A stretch of 15,359 bases of DNA from Moraxellaceae bacterium (GTDB taxonomy: Bacteria > Pseudomonadota > Gammaproteobacteria > Pseudomonadales > Ketobacteraceae). A model generated the notes under the pieces. The model made no database searches, was not told where the DNA came from, and saw nothing but the letters and a program-made list of their open reading frames with translations. This document shows positions 1 to 8,986 of the stretch, piece after piece (position 1 is the stretch's first letter; each line of letters opens with the position of its first letter). The DNA lies in contig NVVG01000104.1 in NCBI GenBank assembly GCA_002402125.1, forward strand, positions 1 to 15,359. Reading direction: 5' to 3'. A program made the position numbers and the translations under genes.

Positions 1-524
1 GGCTCTTCAGATTGAGTGCTAATTTCATCTGGGGGGGAATCAGCAAAAAGATAATCTATATAGGATTGGTTTAACTTATATATAGCATTGGGCTCAATAT
101 CAAAGGTTTCTGTAAATGCAATGCCATAAGCAACTTCTTCTAGCACCAAAGTTCGGCTAGATTCATTGATTAAGATCCCATCTACACTTGAACCTGAAAG
201 AGAAGTTTGTTGCCCATCTTTCAAGGTATAACTAGAAGCTCCCAAAGATCGATAGTGTTGCCATTCATTATAATCTGTCACCACATAAATATGCTGTGGT
301 AGAATGATTAATAAAAATGATACTAGAGCCCCAATTAAAAGACCAGCTAGAACACCTGTTACAGAATCATTACTTCTCTTTTTCCAAAGTTTTGCACACA
401 AAAAGACAATAAGAATGTAAAGAATAACAACCAGTAAGAGTAGTAAATTATATTGAATTAGCATATAGTGATTAGTTAAATGTAGAGCATGTGAAACTTG
501 GAATAAATGGCTTATTAATTCCAT
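1..524 (-). CDS. Hypothetical membrane protein, C-terminus beyond the window edge
   Basis: I read an open minus-strand frame of 174 codons from an ATG at 524 to the left edge with no stop, so the gene is incomplete. The product has two hydrophobic segments, at about residues 22-44 (rich in Leu, Val and Ile) and about 58-76, separated by a short basic loop (KLWKKRS). After these comes a polar region of about 100 residues, probably outside the cytoplasm, containing several Tyr, Ser and Asp/Glu residues. I do not recognise the family. The start is uncertain because no clear ribosome binding site precedes the ATG at 524; an alternative ATG lies 20 codons later, just before the first hydrophobic segment. 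The gene is divergent from the methyltransferase remnant to its right, and there is no sign that the two are functionally linked. Confidence 0.6.
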   Translation of the reverse strand, partial: MELISHLFQVSHALHLTNHYMLIQYNLLLLLVVILYILIVFLCAKLWKKRSNDSVTGVLAGLLIGALVSFLLIILPQHIYVVTDYNEWQHYRSLGASSYTLKDGQQTSLSGSSVDGILINESSRTLVLEEVAYGIAFTETFDIEPNAIYKLNQSYIDYLFADSPPDEISTQSEE

Positions 525-576
525 TAAAACATAAAAAATAAGACCTCTTTTTATGCCCCAATTATTGGGTTAGTAG

Positions 577-2400
577 CCCTTACTAAGTTACTATGCACTA
601 TCGTTAACTCTCACACCCCACTATCAAGAAGAACTCAATAACAATATTCGAAAGTTAGAATCTACAATCACTGAGGTTAAACAGCTGTTTAAAATAGGTT
701 TGATTTTTAAGCGCTTTTCCAATCATTACTATGCAGCCATATGCATGGCAAAGATAATTAACCTCGACCGAGACTGCACACAAGCCTACTTAAATTTTGG
801 CAATATTATTGATACTTACCCAATACTCATCAAAAATATCGCGTACGCTTCAACGATTGAATCGGCAGTATCGCGGTTTCTTGCCCGTAACGACATGCGG
901 CACGATGCCATGCGCGATCAAATCAACTTAATCATTGATATTGATGACGCAACCAATGAAATAGAGTCATTTGTAAACACTAATGATAACGATGCTTTTA
1001 ACTTTCTTAAAAATAGCAGCCGCCTGCTGAACATCCTATTCCGCCCTTGCTTTTTGCAGTACCTACAGCGCGCCACCAATGTCAATATTACAGTTGAAAA
1101 ACTGCTAACTAAAACAAGAAAATGCTTATTAAACGCCTTATTCAACCTAAATACCCCCGACAACACCCCAATAACGGATCAATTTTCCTTACTGATTGCT
1201 GCCTTAGCCTACCAATGCTTTCTAAACGAATATATTTTTTACGTAGATCCCGCAGAAGAAGCTATCCTGGTGGCATTTGAGAGGCAAACAAAAGACAAAC
1301 TAGAAAAACACACATCCGATGCTTTAATATATTCAGCGCTGTTGGTCTGCTACAAACAATTGATGGATTCTCCCGACATCGCAGAAAAAATCATGTCATA
1401 TCACGCCTTAATCACTCCAGGGTTGGAGGGAATAATCAGATTGCAAATATCCAATCCTGAAAAGGAGAAAAAGATACGCAATTCAATTCGTCAATTAAAA
1501 AGTATTGGCAACCCTACCTCACAACAGGTTCGTCAACAGTATGAAGAAAACCCTTACCCCCGATGGAGCTCCGCTCATTATTCTACCCCTATACCCATTA
1601 TCGATACGATAAAAAATGCAATCGCCCCAAACAAGCCTGTTAACCTGCCTGATATAAAAAAGCCTAGAATCTTGATTGCAGGCTGTGGCACAGGTCGCCA
1701 CCCTATTGACTGTGCAAAAGCATATAAAAACTCCTCGATCCTAGCAATTGACTTAAGTTTATCCAGTCTGTCTTATGCACAACGACAGGCAGACGAGCGT
1801 GGCGTTAACAATATCGAATTTATGCAAGCCGACATTTTGGACCTGGGAAAATTGAATGAGCAGTTTGATATCATTGAAAGCTGCGGTGTATTACACCATA
1901 TGAAAGAGCCATTAGCCGGCTGGAAAGTATTGGAAAACCTGTTGAAACCGGGTGGCCTAATGAAAATTGGACTTTATAGTGAGCTAGCACGCGCCCATAT
2001 TGTTACAAGCAGAGATATTATTGCAGAACAAAACTTTAAGTCCACACCCGAAGGCATAAGAGAATGCAGAAGATTTATCCAAAGAATGGGCGACAGCGAT
2101 ATTTTCAATTCCCTCTTGCGATCAACCGATTTCTTTACCACCTCGATGGTTCGTGATCTGATTTTTCATTCCATGGAACATCGATTTAGCGTGCCTCAAA
2201 TAGAAGACGCTCTCACGCAGCTCAATTTACAGTTTCTAGGTTTCTGTGTTTCCGGAGACGATACCAAAAAACGATATCTTCAGCAATTTCCTGCTGATAA
2301 AACTGCCACATCCCTGACTAACTGGCATATATTTGAACAACAGAACCCCCATTACTTCCAAGCCATGTACCAATTCTGGTTAAGAAAAAGCGTAATGTAG
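577..2400 (+). pseudogene. 5'-truncated helical/TPR-SAM methyltransferase, paralogue of the 2448-4886 gene
   Basis: From the TTG at 700 the frame gives 566 residues. The C-terminal half is a class I (Rossmann) SAM-dependent methyltransferase: glycine-rich motif I ILIAGCGTG at 324-332, an acidic residue ending strand 2 (D351), FMQAD at 374-378, FDIIESCGVLHHM around 389-401 and LLKPGGLMKIGLYS at 414-427. Before it lies an Arg-Gln-rich motif, VRQQYEENPYPRW, at 277-289, also found in the paralogue. The N-terminal 250 residues are helical and match the middle of the 812-residue paralogue. The same frame is open upstream to 577, just after a TAG, and still resembles the paralogue (about residue 198 on) without gaps, yet it holds no ATG or GTG. 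I therefore infer that the 5' end, including most TPRs, was lost. The catalytic core is intact, so a shortened protein from TTG 700 could still be made. The methylated substrate is unknown. Confidence 0.7.
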
Positions 2401-2447
2401 ATAAATATCTACCTGATCAACCTATGATTATTGAAGAAAACGGGCCA

Positions 2448-4886
2448 TTAATTCGTCTTCCTTTGCCTTACCCAAAACTTATACATTCCAGCAAAACAGT
2501 CTGGATGTATTTCCTCATAGAGCTGCCAATTATCTAGTGATAGTGCACCAGGGTCTTGCGGGTATTGTTGCACATAGTTCGATTTATCCAATGAGCTATT
2601 GGATACAAAACCAAGAAACTCCAAATCGAACATCTCAAATATATTTCTTAGTTGATGTATGGTAAAACGATGCTCTTGAGTATGAAAAATCAGATCTCTT
2701 AACATGGAGCTTGAATAGAAATCTGGCCATTGCATCAACGATTGTAATACTGAATCACTGGATTTCATTATTGCCTGGCGACACGCTCTTATCCCCTCAA
2801 TAGTTGCAGAAAAATTTTTCTCTGATATAAGCTCTCTAGCACGCACCACGTTTTTTCTTGCCAACTCGCTATATAGCCCTATCTTCATCAATCCACCAGG
2901 CTTAAGCAGCCTAACCAAAACACCTAAACCCTTAAGCGGATCTTTCATATGATGCAGCACCCCCATACTTTCAATCACGTCAAAGCGTTCATTGAGTTGC
3001 ACTAGATTTAGGATATCCGCTTGCATAAATTCTATTTTATCAACCCCCATGCTTTTTGCTTGGCGTTGGGCATAGGACAGGCTGGCTAAGCTTAGATCGA
3101 CCGCTAACAACGATGAATCTGCGTAGTTTGTCGCACATTGGATGGGCTGTTTTCCGGTTCCGCAGCCTGCTATCAAAACCCGAGAAGATTTGGCTACCAC
3201 TATGTTTTGTGGTTTATTGGGGTACACATCCATCCTCAATTGCACCTCGATTGGCTTGGGATATCCCTGCTGTATAGATGCCCATCGAGGATAGGGATTT
3301 TCTTCGTACTGCTGGCGCACAAGCGTAGAGGTAACATCGTCAATTTTAGACAATTGCCTAATGTTTTTTGCCATTTCCCTTTCTCTCGCTGGTTGCTCGA
3401 TATGTAATTTGATAATACTGTCTAGCATTTCATTGTTATCAATTATCAAGTTACTATTTATCATGTTGTTATTGCTATTTGCCATGGTGCTATTACAACG
3501 CTGCGCTGACAAAACCAGGTCTTTTAGCTCAGGGCATGTATCCAACGATTGGTAGCCTGCTAACACCAACAGGGGTAAGACAAATTCGTCTTGGTTTCGA
3601 TACTTTTCAATAATTAATGGTTTAAGCTTCACCAATGCCGTATTTTCTTCATCGCTGACATCATAGACATATTCATTCCAGAAACCCTGGTGAGCTAAAG
3701 CAGCAACCAGCGCTAACAAATGCCTTTCCACTAATGAGCAAACGCTGCCACCACTCGAATACAACGCCAGCAGCATGATTTTTCTCACTCGGCACAGTAA
3801 GGTTTCTATAGCGATGTCGTTAATAATTGTCTTATTTAACAACAATAAAAATAGCGGCGCTGTTAGCGCATTAAGTAGCGCATTATTCGTTATCAAATAA
3901 ACCAAGGCATCCTCACTACCTTTCTTTGAATGAAACGCATTGATTTCGGCATCCACATTTTCCATACCGGAATAAAAAAGTACTGACTTAACCAACCCAT
4001 CAAGGCCTATGTCATTTCGCTCAAGGCAAGCGAGCAATGTTTTTTCCACTAATCGATAGTTATCACTATCCGCATCAAACATTTTATTCGAGCTACACGC
4101 GCGAGAAAATCTTTCATAAGAAAAACGAAAATCAGGATCGATAACAATCGCTTTCGCAAAGCATAGGCTAGCGTAACGTTGCTCTTTAAAATCTTCGAAT
4201 ACCCTGCCGATGGCGTAGAGTTTTTTTGCATCCTCATTTGATACACCAATGACATCCAGCTCTATTCCGTAGAATTCGGCATAGCCCTTTTTATAAAAGG
4301 CTCTCAATTTGACGATATTTGAATAGGCACCCTCGATATCGCCTTTTTCAATGTAGACAATGCTCAACCTTAACCAAAACTGGGCGTCATCTTGAAAACA
4401 ATCCGCCGCAGATTTTAAGCAATGCTCGGCAGCACTAAAGTCACCACTATCGATATTGAGCGCCGCTAAGTGGAGATAGGGTTCTTTATAGTTGGTATTG
4501 AGCGCCATCGCCTTCTTAAAATTGATTGAGGCCTCCATGGGGCGCTGACCGTCCTTAAACGCGATGCCTAAACTATTGTAGTATTCTGCTTCTTTAGGAT
4601 TACTAACAATGGCATTACGAAACAAATCGATAGCAGCATTGGGATTCTCGGCTTGCAGTGCTAATAGACCCAACATATGGTTGGCATCGGCATGACCAGG
4701 GACGTGGTGAAGCACCGTAAGATAAGTTTCCTTAGCTTGGAGTAAATGGCCTTGAGAATGGAAGGTAGCGCCCTGCCCTAGCAGGCGCAACACTTCATCT
4801 GCTCTCACTTTTTCCTGAGGAGCTTTCTTTTTTTGAGCGATTCCAAAAACCTTAGTTTTCTTACGCTTCTTGGTTTTTACTGGCAT
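2448..4886 (-). CDS. TPR-repeat protein with C-terminal SAM-dependent methyltransferase domain
   Basis: The product has 812 residues. A Lys-rich start (KTKKRKKTK) is followed by about five consecutive TPR-like 34-residue helical pairs over residues 34-203 and another at about 223-255. A helical middle region covers about 260-510. The conserved VRQQYEENPYPRW motif is at 523-535. The methyltransferase domain shows LIAGCGTG at 571-578, D597 after strand 2, FMQAD at 620-624, FDVIESMGVLHHM at 635-647 and LLKPGGLMKIGLYS at 660-673. TPRs usually bind protein partners, so a protein or peptide substrate is a reasonable guess, but nothing here identifies it. Compared with the truncated copy at 577-2400 it carries an extra Asn/Ser/Met-rich insert at about 465-487. 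No strong ribosome binding site precedes the ATG. It lies 138 bases downstream of the 5025-6242 gene on the same strand and could be its last co-transcribed gene or a separate unit. Confidence 0.85.
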   Translation of the reverse strand: MPVKTKKRKKTKVFGIAQKKKAPQEKVRADEVLRLLGQGATFHSQGHLLQAKETYLTVLHHVPGHADANHMLGLLALQAENPNAAIDLFRNAIVSNPKEAEYYNSLGIAFKDGQRPMEASINFKKAMALNTNYKEPYLHLAALNIDSGDFSAAEHCLKSAADCFQDDAQFWLRLSIVYIEKGDIEGAYSNIVKLRAFYKKGYAEFYGIELDVIGVSNEDAKKLYAIGRVFEDFKEQRYASLCFAKAIVIDPDFRFSYERFSRACSSNKMFDADSDNYRLVEKTLLACLERNDIGLDGLVKSVLFYSGMENVDAEINAFHSKKGSEDALVYLITNNALLNALTAPLFLLLLNKTIINDIAIETLLCRVRKIMLLALYSSGGSVCSLVERHLLALVAALAHQGFWNEYVYDVSDEENTALVKLKPLIIEKYRNQDEFVLPLLVLAGYQSLDTCPELKDLVLSAQRCNSTMANSNNNMINSNLIIDNNEMLDSIIKLHIEQPAREREMAKNIRQLSKIDDVTSTLVRQQYEENPYPRWASIQQGYPKPIEVQLRMDVYPNKPQNIVVAKSSRVLIAGCGTGKQPIQCATNYADSSLLAVDLSLASLSYAQRQAKSMGVDKIEFMQADILNLVQLNERFDVIESMGVLHHMKDPLKGLGVLVRLLKPGGLMKIGLYSELARKNVVRARELISEKNFSATIEGIRACRQAIMKSSDSVLQSLMQWPDFYSSSMLRDLIFHTQEHRFTIHQLRNIFEMFDLEFLGFVSNSSLDKSNYVQQYPQDPGALSLDNWQLYEEIHPDCFAGMYKFWVRQRKTN

Positions 4887-5024
4887 AACAATTCACACGA
4901 TAAGAGATACTATCTGCACAGAAAAACATCAGGAATTTGGAATCTATCCGGAAATAAAATGCGAGTTGAGAATAAATAGTAGCACGGCAAAAAATACTGT
5001 CGACTTACAAAAAGTATAAGGTTC

Positions 5025-6242
5025 TTAAATACGTTCTAATACATGGCCATAAACATCGGCATCGGCGTTAAATTTACCTAACCATACTGACACATCCATC
5101 AAGCTAACCGCCACGTCGTTAAAATTCCAACGTGACACCTGCTGCTTTAGCGCATCGGCAATTGTTGCTCCATTACTGTCATAGACCGCTATAACCACAT
5201 AATTACGGTCACTAGCCTGCTGTAGCGGTAATGGGATCTGCCAGCCCGCTTGATCATTAGTCAATTGAATGATGCGTAACCGATCAAGAGAAAAGGCTAA
5301 CAGCGTTTGCGTTTTACGCTCCCCAGATCGATAGGTTATTGCGCACAGTCTTTCAAACGAAACTGATTGAAATTGGCCATCGATCAATGGAAGTTTCTGC
5401 TGCTGCGTTTGTTGACACTCTCCTGCCGTGTCAGCCAAATCAACCACAAGACTAAGATCTAACTCACCTGCAACTGCAACGCTAGCCGCTAGGGGCGCTG
5501 AAATACCCGCCTTACTCTGGCTTATTTTGTCACCAAACTTATGCCACGCAATAAAACCACCAATAATACTGCCGATGAGCACACCAACAATCAATAACCG
5601 CAGGGTCATCCTGGCGTCACCAATAGGCCATTCTGTTTGAGTGTCGACCTTTGTCGCGGAGGAATCTAATACGTCGAAGCTGGTACTAATTTCGTCCAAT
5701 TCTAAACATTGCTCAATTTCATCGACATGGTCTACCAAGTGGCTGGTAACATCCAGCTCATTTGCATCGGGTAACCCCTCCTGGCTCGCCGCTAAAATGC
5801 ATGCCACCACACACCCTTGCTGATGCCACTGCTGAATTTGTGCAGCTGCGGTTTGAAATTTCTCGGTCACTTTTTCTACAGCGGTGACTTCGCCGTTGGT
5901 TTTGATAGCACCCGTTACAAAATAAACCCTGTCCCCTTCCTTTGGCTGTCGATTACATAATAACTCTTTTTGATGCAATACATGGGCGCTATACAGGCCC
6001 AATTGCCAGCTGCTGCCATGATCGATGGGTTTATCAACATCGACTCGGTAACTGCCATGACCAAAGATACGATGGATCATACCCGACCCTTTTTTCACAA
6101 AGTCATGGTAACGATCACTTATAGCCAGGGGTTCAGGCATGCCATCGAGACACACCACGGATTTAATGCCGGCGTCTTCTTCTGTTATTGCCTGTACTCG
6201 CACAGGGCCTTGGGTTGTTGCTATATAAATAAATACTGCCAT
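5025..6242 (-). CDS. Degenerate Lon-protease-like (S16 fold) domain plus single membrane helix
   Basis: The product has 405 residues. Residues about 64-155 align by eye, without gaps in the key segment, with the Lon/S16 proteolytic domain: GSSWQLGLYSAHVL at 76-89 matches the Lon serine-loop pattern GPSAGxAxxxAL, and VTGAIKTNGEV at 109-119 matches MTGEITLRGRV. In this alignment S78 sits at the nucleophile, but the catalytic lysine position is T126, although K124 and K128 are near. I therefore call it a probable pseudo-protease; this is inference, not a database match. An acidic linker (about 160-205) leads to one hydrophobic helix at about 213-233 (LLIVGVLIGSIIGGFIAW). The C-terminal 170 residues are unrecognised and probably periplasmic. 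The gene starts 15 bases after the stop of the 179-residue gene, so it closes a three-gene run with it and the 536-residue gene. Confidence 0.75.
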   Translation of the reverse strand: MAVFIYIATTQGPVRVQAITEEDAGIKSVVCLDGMPEPLAISDRYHDFVKKGSGMIHRIFGHGSYRVDVDKPIDHGSSWQLGLYSAHVLHQKELLCNRQPKEGDRVYFVTGAIKTNGEVTAVEKVTEKFQTAAAQIQQWHQQGCVVACILAASQEGLPDANELDVTSHLVDHVDEIEQCLELDEISTSFDVLDSSATKVDTQTEWPIGDARMTLRLLIVGVLIGSIIGGFIAWHKFGDKISQSKAGISAPLAASVAVAGELDLSLVVDLADTAGECQQTQQQKLPLIDGQFQSVSFERLCAITYRSGERKTQTLLAFSLDRLRIIQLTNDQAGWQIPLPLQQASDRNYVVIAVYDSNGATIADALKQQVSRWNFNDVAVSLMDVSVWLGKFNADADVYGHVLERI

Positions 6243-6257
6243 ATCTACAATAACTCA

Positions 6258-6797
6258 TCACAATAAACTTAATTCGGCGTCAGGGTCTCGTACCAAACTC
6301 AGCTTATCATCCCCAGCCAAAAATAGTAGTTGGCTAGTGTGATCTTTTATCGCGGGAAAACACAGCCTGCCTATTTTGTCTGCTTTGCTGACTAATAACA
6401 CCGGTTCATGGCCATCATCCAGTCCCGACTCCCGGTGCAGGGTTAATAATACATACATCTGCTCTGTATTTGCCCGTGAGCGAGTAAACCTCACACTAAA
6501 AGCTCGTGTTTCACGTTGATTGAGTGGCTCGTCACTGGCGGCCTGTGCCTGCTGTGGGGCGCTTGCAACACGAACCTGTGAAAGCAGCTGGTTAAATTGA
6601 CGGCGTAAGTCGAGATTGGTGTTTAATTGCTCCTGTATACGCCCCTCATCCACCACTGCAGTACCCTGGAGATAATGGACCAATTCTCCAAACATAACCG
6701 GGCGATCGAGCACTTCTCCCGTTTCCAACCCACGTTTTGCTTGTAGTGCTACAAAAACGGCCTCTTCTGGCCCTGCAGGTGAATCATTAGCACTCAT
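6258..6797 (-). CDS. Unrecognised small soluble protein in the envelope-system gene set
   Basis: The product has 179 residues and no signal peptide or membrane helix. The N-terminal half is helical and Gln-rich around residues 60-95; the C-terminal half, from about residue 95, looks beta-rich with alternating hydrophobic residues (MYVLLTLHRE, EPVLLVSKADK, QLLFLAG, KLSLV) and ends in an acidic stretch. I do not recognise the family. Its ATG overlaps the TGA of the upstream 536-residue gene in an ATGA junction, which implies translational coupling and often goes with proteins made in step. The downstream Lon-like gene begins 15 bases after its stop. A cytosolic partner of these two neighbours is the natural guess. 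Confidence 0.7.
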   Translation of the reverse strand: MSANDSPAGPEEAVFVALQAKRGLETGEVLDRPVMFGELVHYLQGTAVVDEGRIQEQLNTNLDLRRQFNQLLSQVRVASAPQQAQAASDEPLNQRETRAFSVRFTRSRANTEQMYVLLTLHRESGLDDGHEPVLLVSKADKIGRLCFPAIKDHTSQLLFLAGDDKLSLVRDPDAELSLL

Positions 6798-8404
6798 AAT
6801 CTCTCTCCATACAATACATTGAATACCCCTTGGAATATGGAAAGGTCAGAAGCATATTTATGCTCTTCGGGCTCATTTGTATTGGATTCTGCAAGTTGTG
6901 TTGCGACCGCTTGCAGATGATTAGTGCATCGCTGACCGATGCCATCGATCATCTGCACACCATCTAAATATGGTTGATAATTTAGCGGCTCTGGTAGCTG
7001 TTTAAAGCCTTGGCGATTATTGGATTTGAAAGCCGATTGCAGCTGATGCACTAGATCATTTAACTCGGGTAGTTGTAATAGCATTGTCGACCAGTGTTGG
7101 AATAGGGTGTTGGTAATATGGTCAAGATTAGATGCATCAATAGCTTCCACATCGGCTTGTATTAATTCATGCAGGTCTGAGATCGTTGCTGTCGACAATT
7201 GCGGTAACAACAGTCCCATCACCTCAGGCACCTTATAATGTAGCAATACGTGCAGACCACTTTGCCATGCTAGGGTCAGAGTCTCTTGCAGTGCTTTGTG
7301 CTGTGTTACATAACCGGTATAGGTTTCTGACTTATAGCTGTCGGAATTTCCCGCCAACAAGGATGTTAGATGTTTGGCGTTTTTGCTCCGAAGTGCTTGT
7401 ACCAAGGCTGCTTGCCAATCGCCAAAACACTGCATGCGCATTAATGTTAAGGGTAGTGCTGAGGCGGTGGTTCCTGATTGAACAAAGGCAGTACAGCTTT
7501 GCGCCTGTTGCTTCGTTAAAAATTTTGGGGTTTGTGTAAGCGATACGGGATTAAGTTCCTGGGAGGCATCGGTCTCTAATAACTGTTGGAGTAATTCAGG
7601 AGAGATCTCCCCTGTTTCTGCTTCATACCCGATAGATTTTGCACCAGCCACCTGCTGCTGGGTGTTCACACATTGCATGGCCAAACGTAAATCAATAAAA
7701 TTTTCCGCCACGGTGCGATAACGACGAAAACCCAGTTGATCATCGCTGCTTTGTGCCGTTTGCTGCCAAAATTCTAATACCGCCGCATCATCTACCTCTG
7801 GGTTATCTTTATCACGCCTGCTTAACCAGTCCCATAGATGGCGGAATCGTCGTTGCTGCTGCGCCGCTAGCAGGTGATCGCTGAGATAATCATAAATCAG
7901 TGCTTGAAACTTGGACGCTAAAGTTTTGACCGAGGTTAGGTTTGGTTGCGCGTAAAATGCTTCATCTTGTTTTAATACGCTAGGGTCAATATGCACAATG
8001 AACTCTAATAAACTCGCCAGCACACTGATTCTTGTCGGTGACAGGGTAAATTTCTGGTCGGATATTTTCAGCTTCAAACCTTCATCTGCCAGGGATAAAT
8101 GAGGTAAAGCGTATTCGGGAATTTCGTCAAATGTGGCGCGAAAGCGCCTTGGAGTAATGGCTTCTTGTAACCAGAAAAACTTTAACCATGCTTGTTGGGT
8201 ATCACCTGGCTCCCTTAACGCTACCGCCAGTAAAAGATAACTAAGCTCTAATGTTGCTTTACCGTAGTTACGACACAGGATCATTTGCGCTAGAGCATCA
8301 ATATCTTTGTGTCGGTATTTGGGGCCGCTAATCCCTGGAGATTCACGTAAACCTTCAAATGCCGCTATAAGTTCTTCACTGACGCCGTAGAGTACTAAAG
8401 ACAT
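6794..8404 (-). CDS. Unrecognised large helical soluble protein in the envelope-system gene set
   Basis: The product has 536 residues, predominantly helical by composition, with many Gln and Leu residues and no signal peptide or membrane segment. Trp and aromatic residues cluster around 185-195 (RHLWDWLSRRD) and in a segment near residue 225 (LGFRRYRTVAENF). No nucleotide-binding loop, helicase motif or nuclease signature is visible. The start ATG at 8404 is preceded by a GAGAG sequence and lies inside the 3' end of a toxin fragment (8395-8463), so the sequence just upstream of this gene has been replaced by toxin-antitoxin debris. It is translationally coupled to the 179-residue gene through a four-base overlap. 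It probably works in the cytosol with its two downstream neighbours. Confidence 0.7.
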   Translation of the reverse strand: MSLVLYGVSEELIAAFEGLRESPGISGPKYRHKDIDALAQMILCRNYGKATLELSYLLLAVALREPGDTQQAWLKFFWLQEAITPRRFRATFDEIPEYALPHLSLADEGLKLKISDQKFTLSPTRISVLASLLEFIVHIDPSVLKQDEAFYAQPNLTSVKTLASKFQALIYDYLSDHLLAAQQQRRFRHLWDWLSRRDKDNPEVDDAAVLEFWQQTAQSSDDQLGFRRYRTVAENFIDLRLAMQCVNTQQQVAGAKSIGYEAETGEISPELLQQLLETDASQELNPVSLTQTPKFLTKQQAQSCTAFVQSGTTASALPLTLMRMQCFGDWQAALVQALRSKNAKHLTSLLAGNSDSYKSETYTGYVTQHKALQETLTLAWQSGLHVLLHYKVPEVMGLLLPQLSTATISDLHELIQADVEAIDASNLDHITNTLFQHWSTMLLQLPELNDLVHQLQSAFKSNNRQGFKQLPEPLNYQPYLDGVQMIDGIGQRCTNHLQAVATQLAESNTNEPEEHKYASDLSIFQGVFNVLYGERL

Positions 8405-8463
8405 GACTGCTCTCGAACATTATCCTCTAAAGATTTGTTTGACCAGCCTATTTGCTCAACCAT
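8395..8463 (-). pseudogene. Remnant of a RelE/ParE-type toxin (N-terminal 22 codons)
   Basis: A 22-codon frame starting MVEQIGWSNKSLED has the usual opening of RelE/ParE-superfamily toxins, in which a first strand is followed by a W-S/T-x-x-A-x-x-D helix start. It then runs into unrelated sequence and stops at a TAG inside the 536-residue gene. The start overlaps the last codons of the preceding antitoxin-like gene by 16 bases, a normal antitoxin-toxin junction. All catalytic residues of the family lie further on and are absent, so no toxin activity is expected. I infer that the toxin body was deleted when this block joined the downstream gene. Confidence 0.5.
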
Positions 8464-8594
8464 CGACTTAGTTTTTCCTTGGCTTCCTGGTGGCTACAGC
8501 TTCGTCCATTATCAATATCATCTTGACCACGTTTAATCTTTTCAAGCACATATAGGTGATACTGAATATCTTCCAACGTCTTTTCATCTGGCAT
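8448..8594 (-). CDS. Short antitoxin-like protein (Phd/RelB type C-terminus), probably orphaned
   Basis: This 48-residue product starts at an ATG overlapping the vapC stop in a TAATG junction. The stretch from IKRGQDDIDNGR to a final RWLSK has the pattern seen at the C-termini of many RelB/Phd-like antitoxins: acidic spacing, Gly-Arg, then S-H-x-E-A and a basic WL end. That part normally wraps around the toxin. The usual N-terminal DNA-binding part of about 40 residues is missing, so this may be the tail of a longer antitoxin gene cut by fusion to the vapBC pair. The adjoining toxin is reduced to a stub. It could still be translated by coupling to vapC. Too short for firm family assignment. 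Confidence 0.5.
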   Translation of the reverse strand: MPDEKTLEDIQYHLYVLEKIKRGQDDIDNGRSCSHQEAKEKLSRWLSK

Positions 8595-8986
8595 TACCAC
8601 AATAACTCGACCTGACTTTTATACGAGTGGATATGTTTATCTGCTGTCACTAAAATAATGTCTTCCGTCCGCGCTTGAGATATCAACATTCGATCAAATG
8701 GGTCTCGATGATGATCTTCTAAACTTTGCAATGTAGTGATGTGCTCAGGTTTCATTGAAAGCAAGCGTACATTATTACATTGACGCTGCTTATCGAAAGT
8801 TCCTTCGACACCACCATCTAGCGACAACTTACCTAACTGCTGTTTTATCTGCATTTCCCACAAGCTAACAATACTAATATAAAGAGTATTATTCTCATTC
8901 ATAAAGGCATCTAAAGCGACATCACTTAGCTTTTCGGGAGAAAGGTCAAACCAAATAAACGCATGTGTATCCAATAGTAGATCCAT
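8594..8986 (-). CDS. vapC: VapC-family PIN-domain ribonuclease toxin
   Basis: The product has 130 residues, a normal PIN toxin length. The acidic residues that bind metal in PIN nucleases are all present: D6 in LLDTH, E44 in LWEM, D95/D98 in DPFDRML and D116 in TADK. PIN toxins of type II systems cut RNA (tRNA or rRNA in studied members) and are held inactive by their antitoxin; which RNA this one cuts cannot be told. Its ATG overlaps the antitoxin stop codon by one base (TAATG), and its own stop overlaps the next small antitoxin-like gene in the same way. The subgroup looks like the Phd-paired PIN toxins. The pair sits inside the envelope-system gene set, between the lytic transglycosylase and the 536-residue gene, and reads in the same direction. 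Confidence 0.9.
   Translation of the reverse strand: MDLLLDTHAFIWFDLSPEKLSDVALDAFMNENNTLYISIVSLWEMQIKQQLGKLSLDGGVEGTFDKQRQCNNVRLLSMKPEHITTLQSLEDHHRDPFDRMLISQARTEDIILVTADKHIHSYKSQVELLW

Noticed and set aside
2401..2447. Terminator between the two convergent methyltransferase genes
   Set aside because: The 47-base gap has no stem with a T-run on either strand.
7186..7539. 117-codon plus-strand frame opposite the 536-residue gene
   Set aside because: It lies wholly antisense to a coupled coding gene, has no start signals or domain and reads as an antisense shadow.
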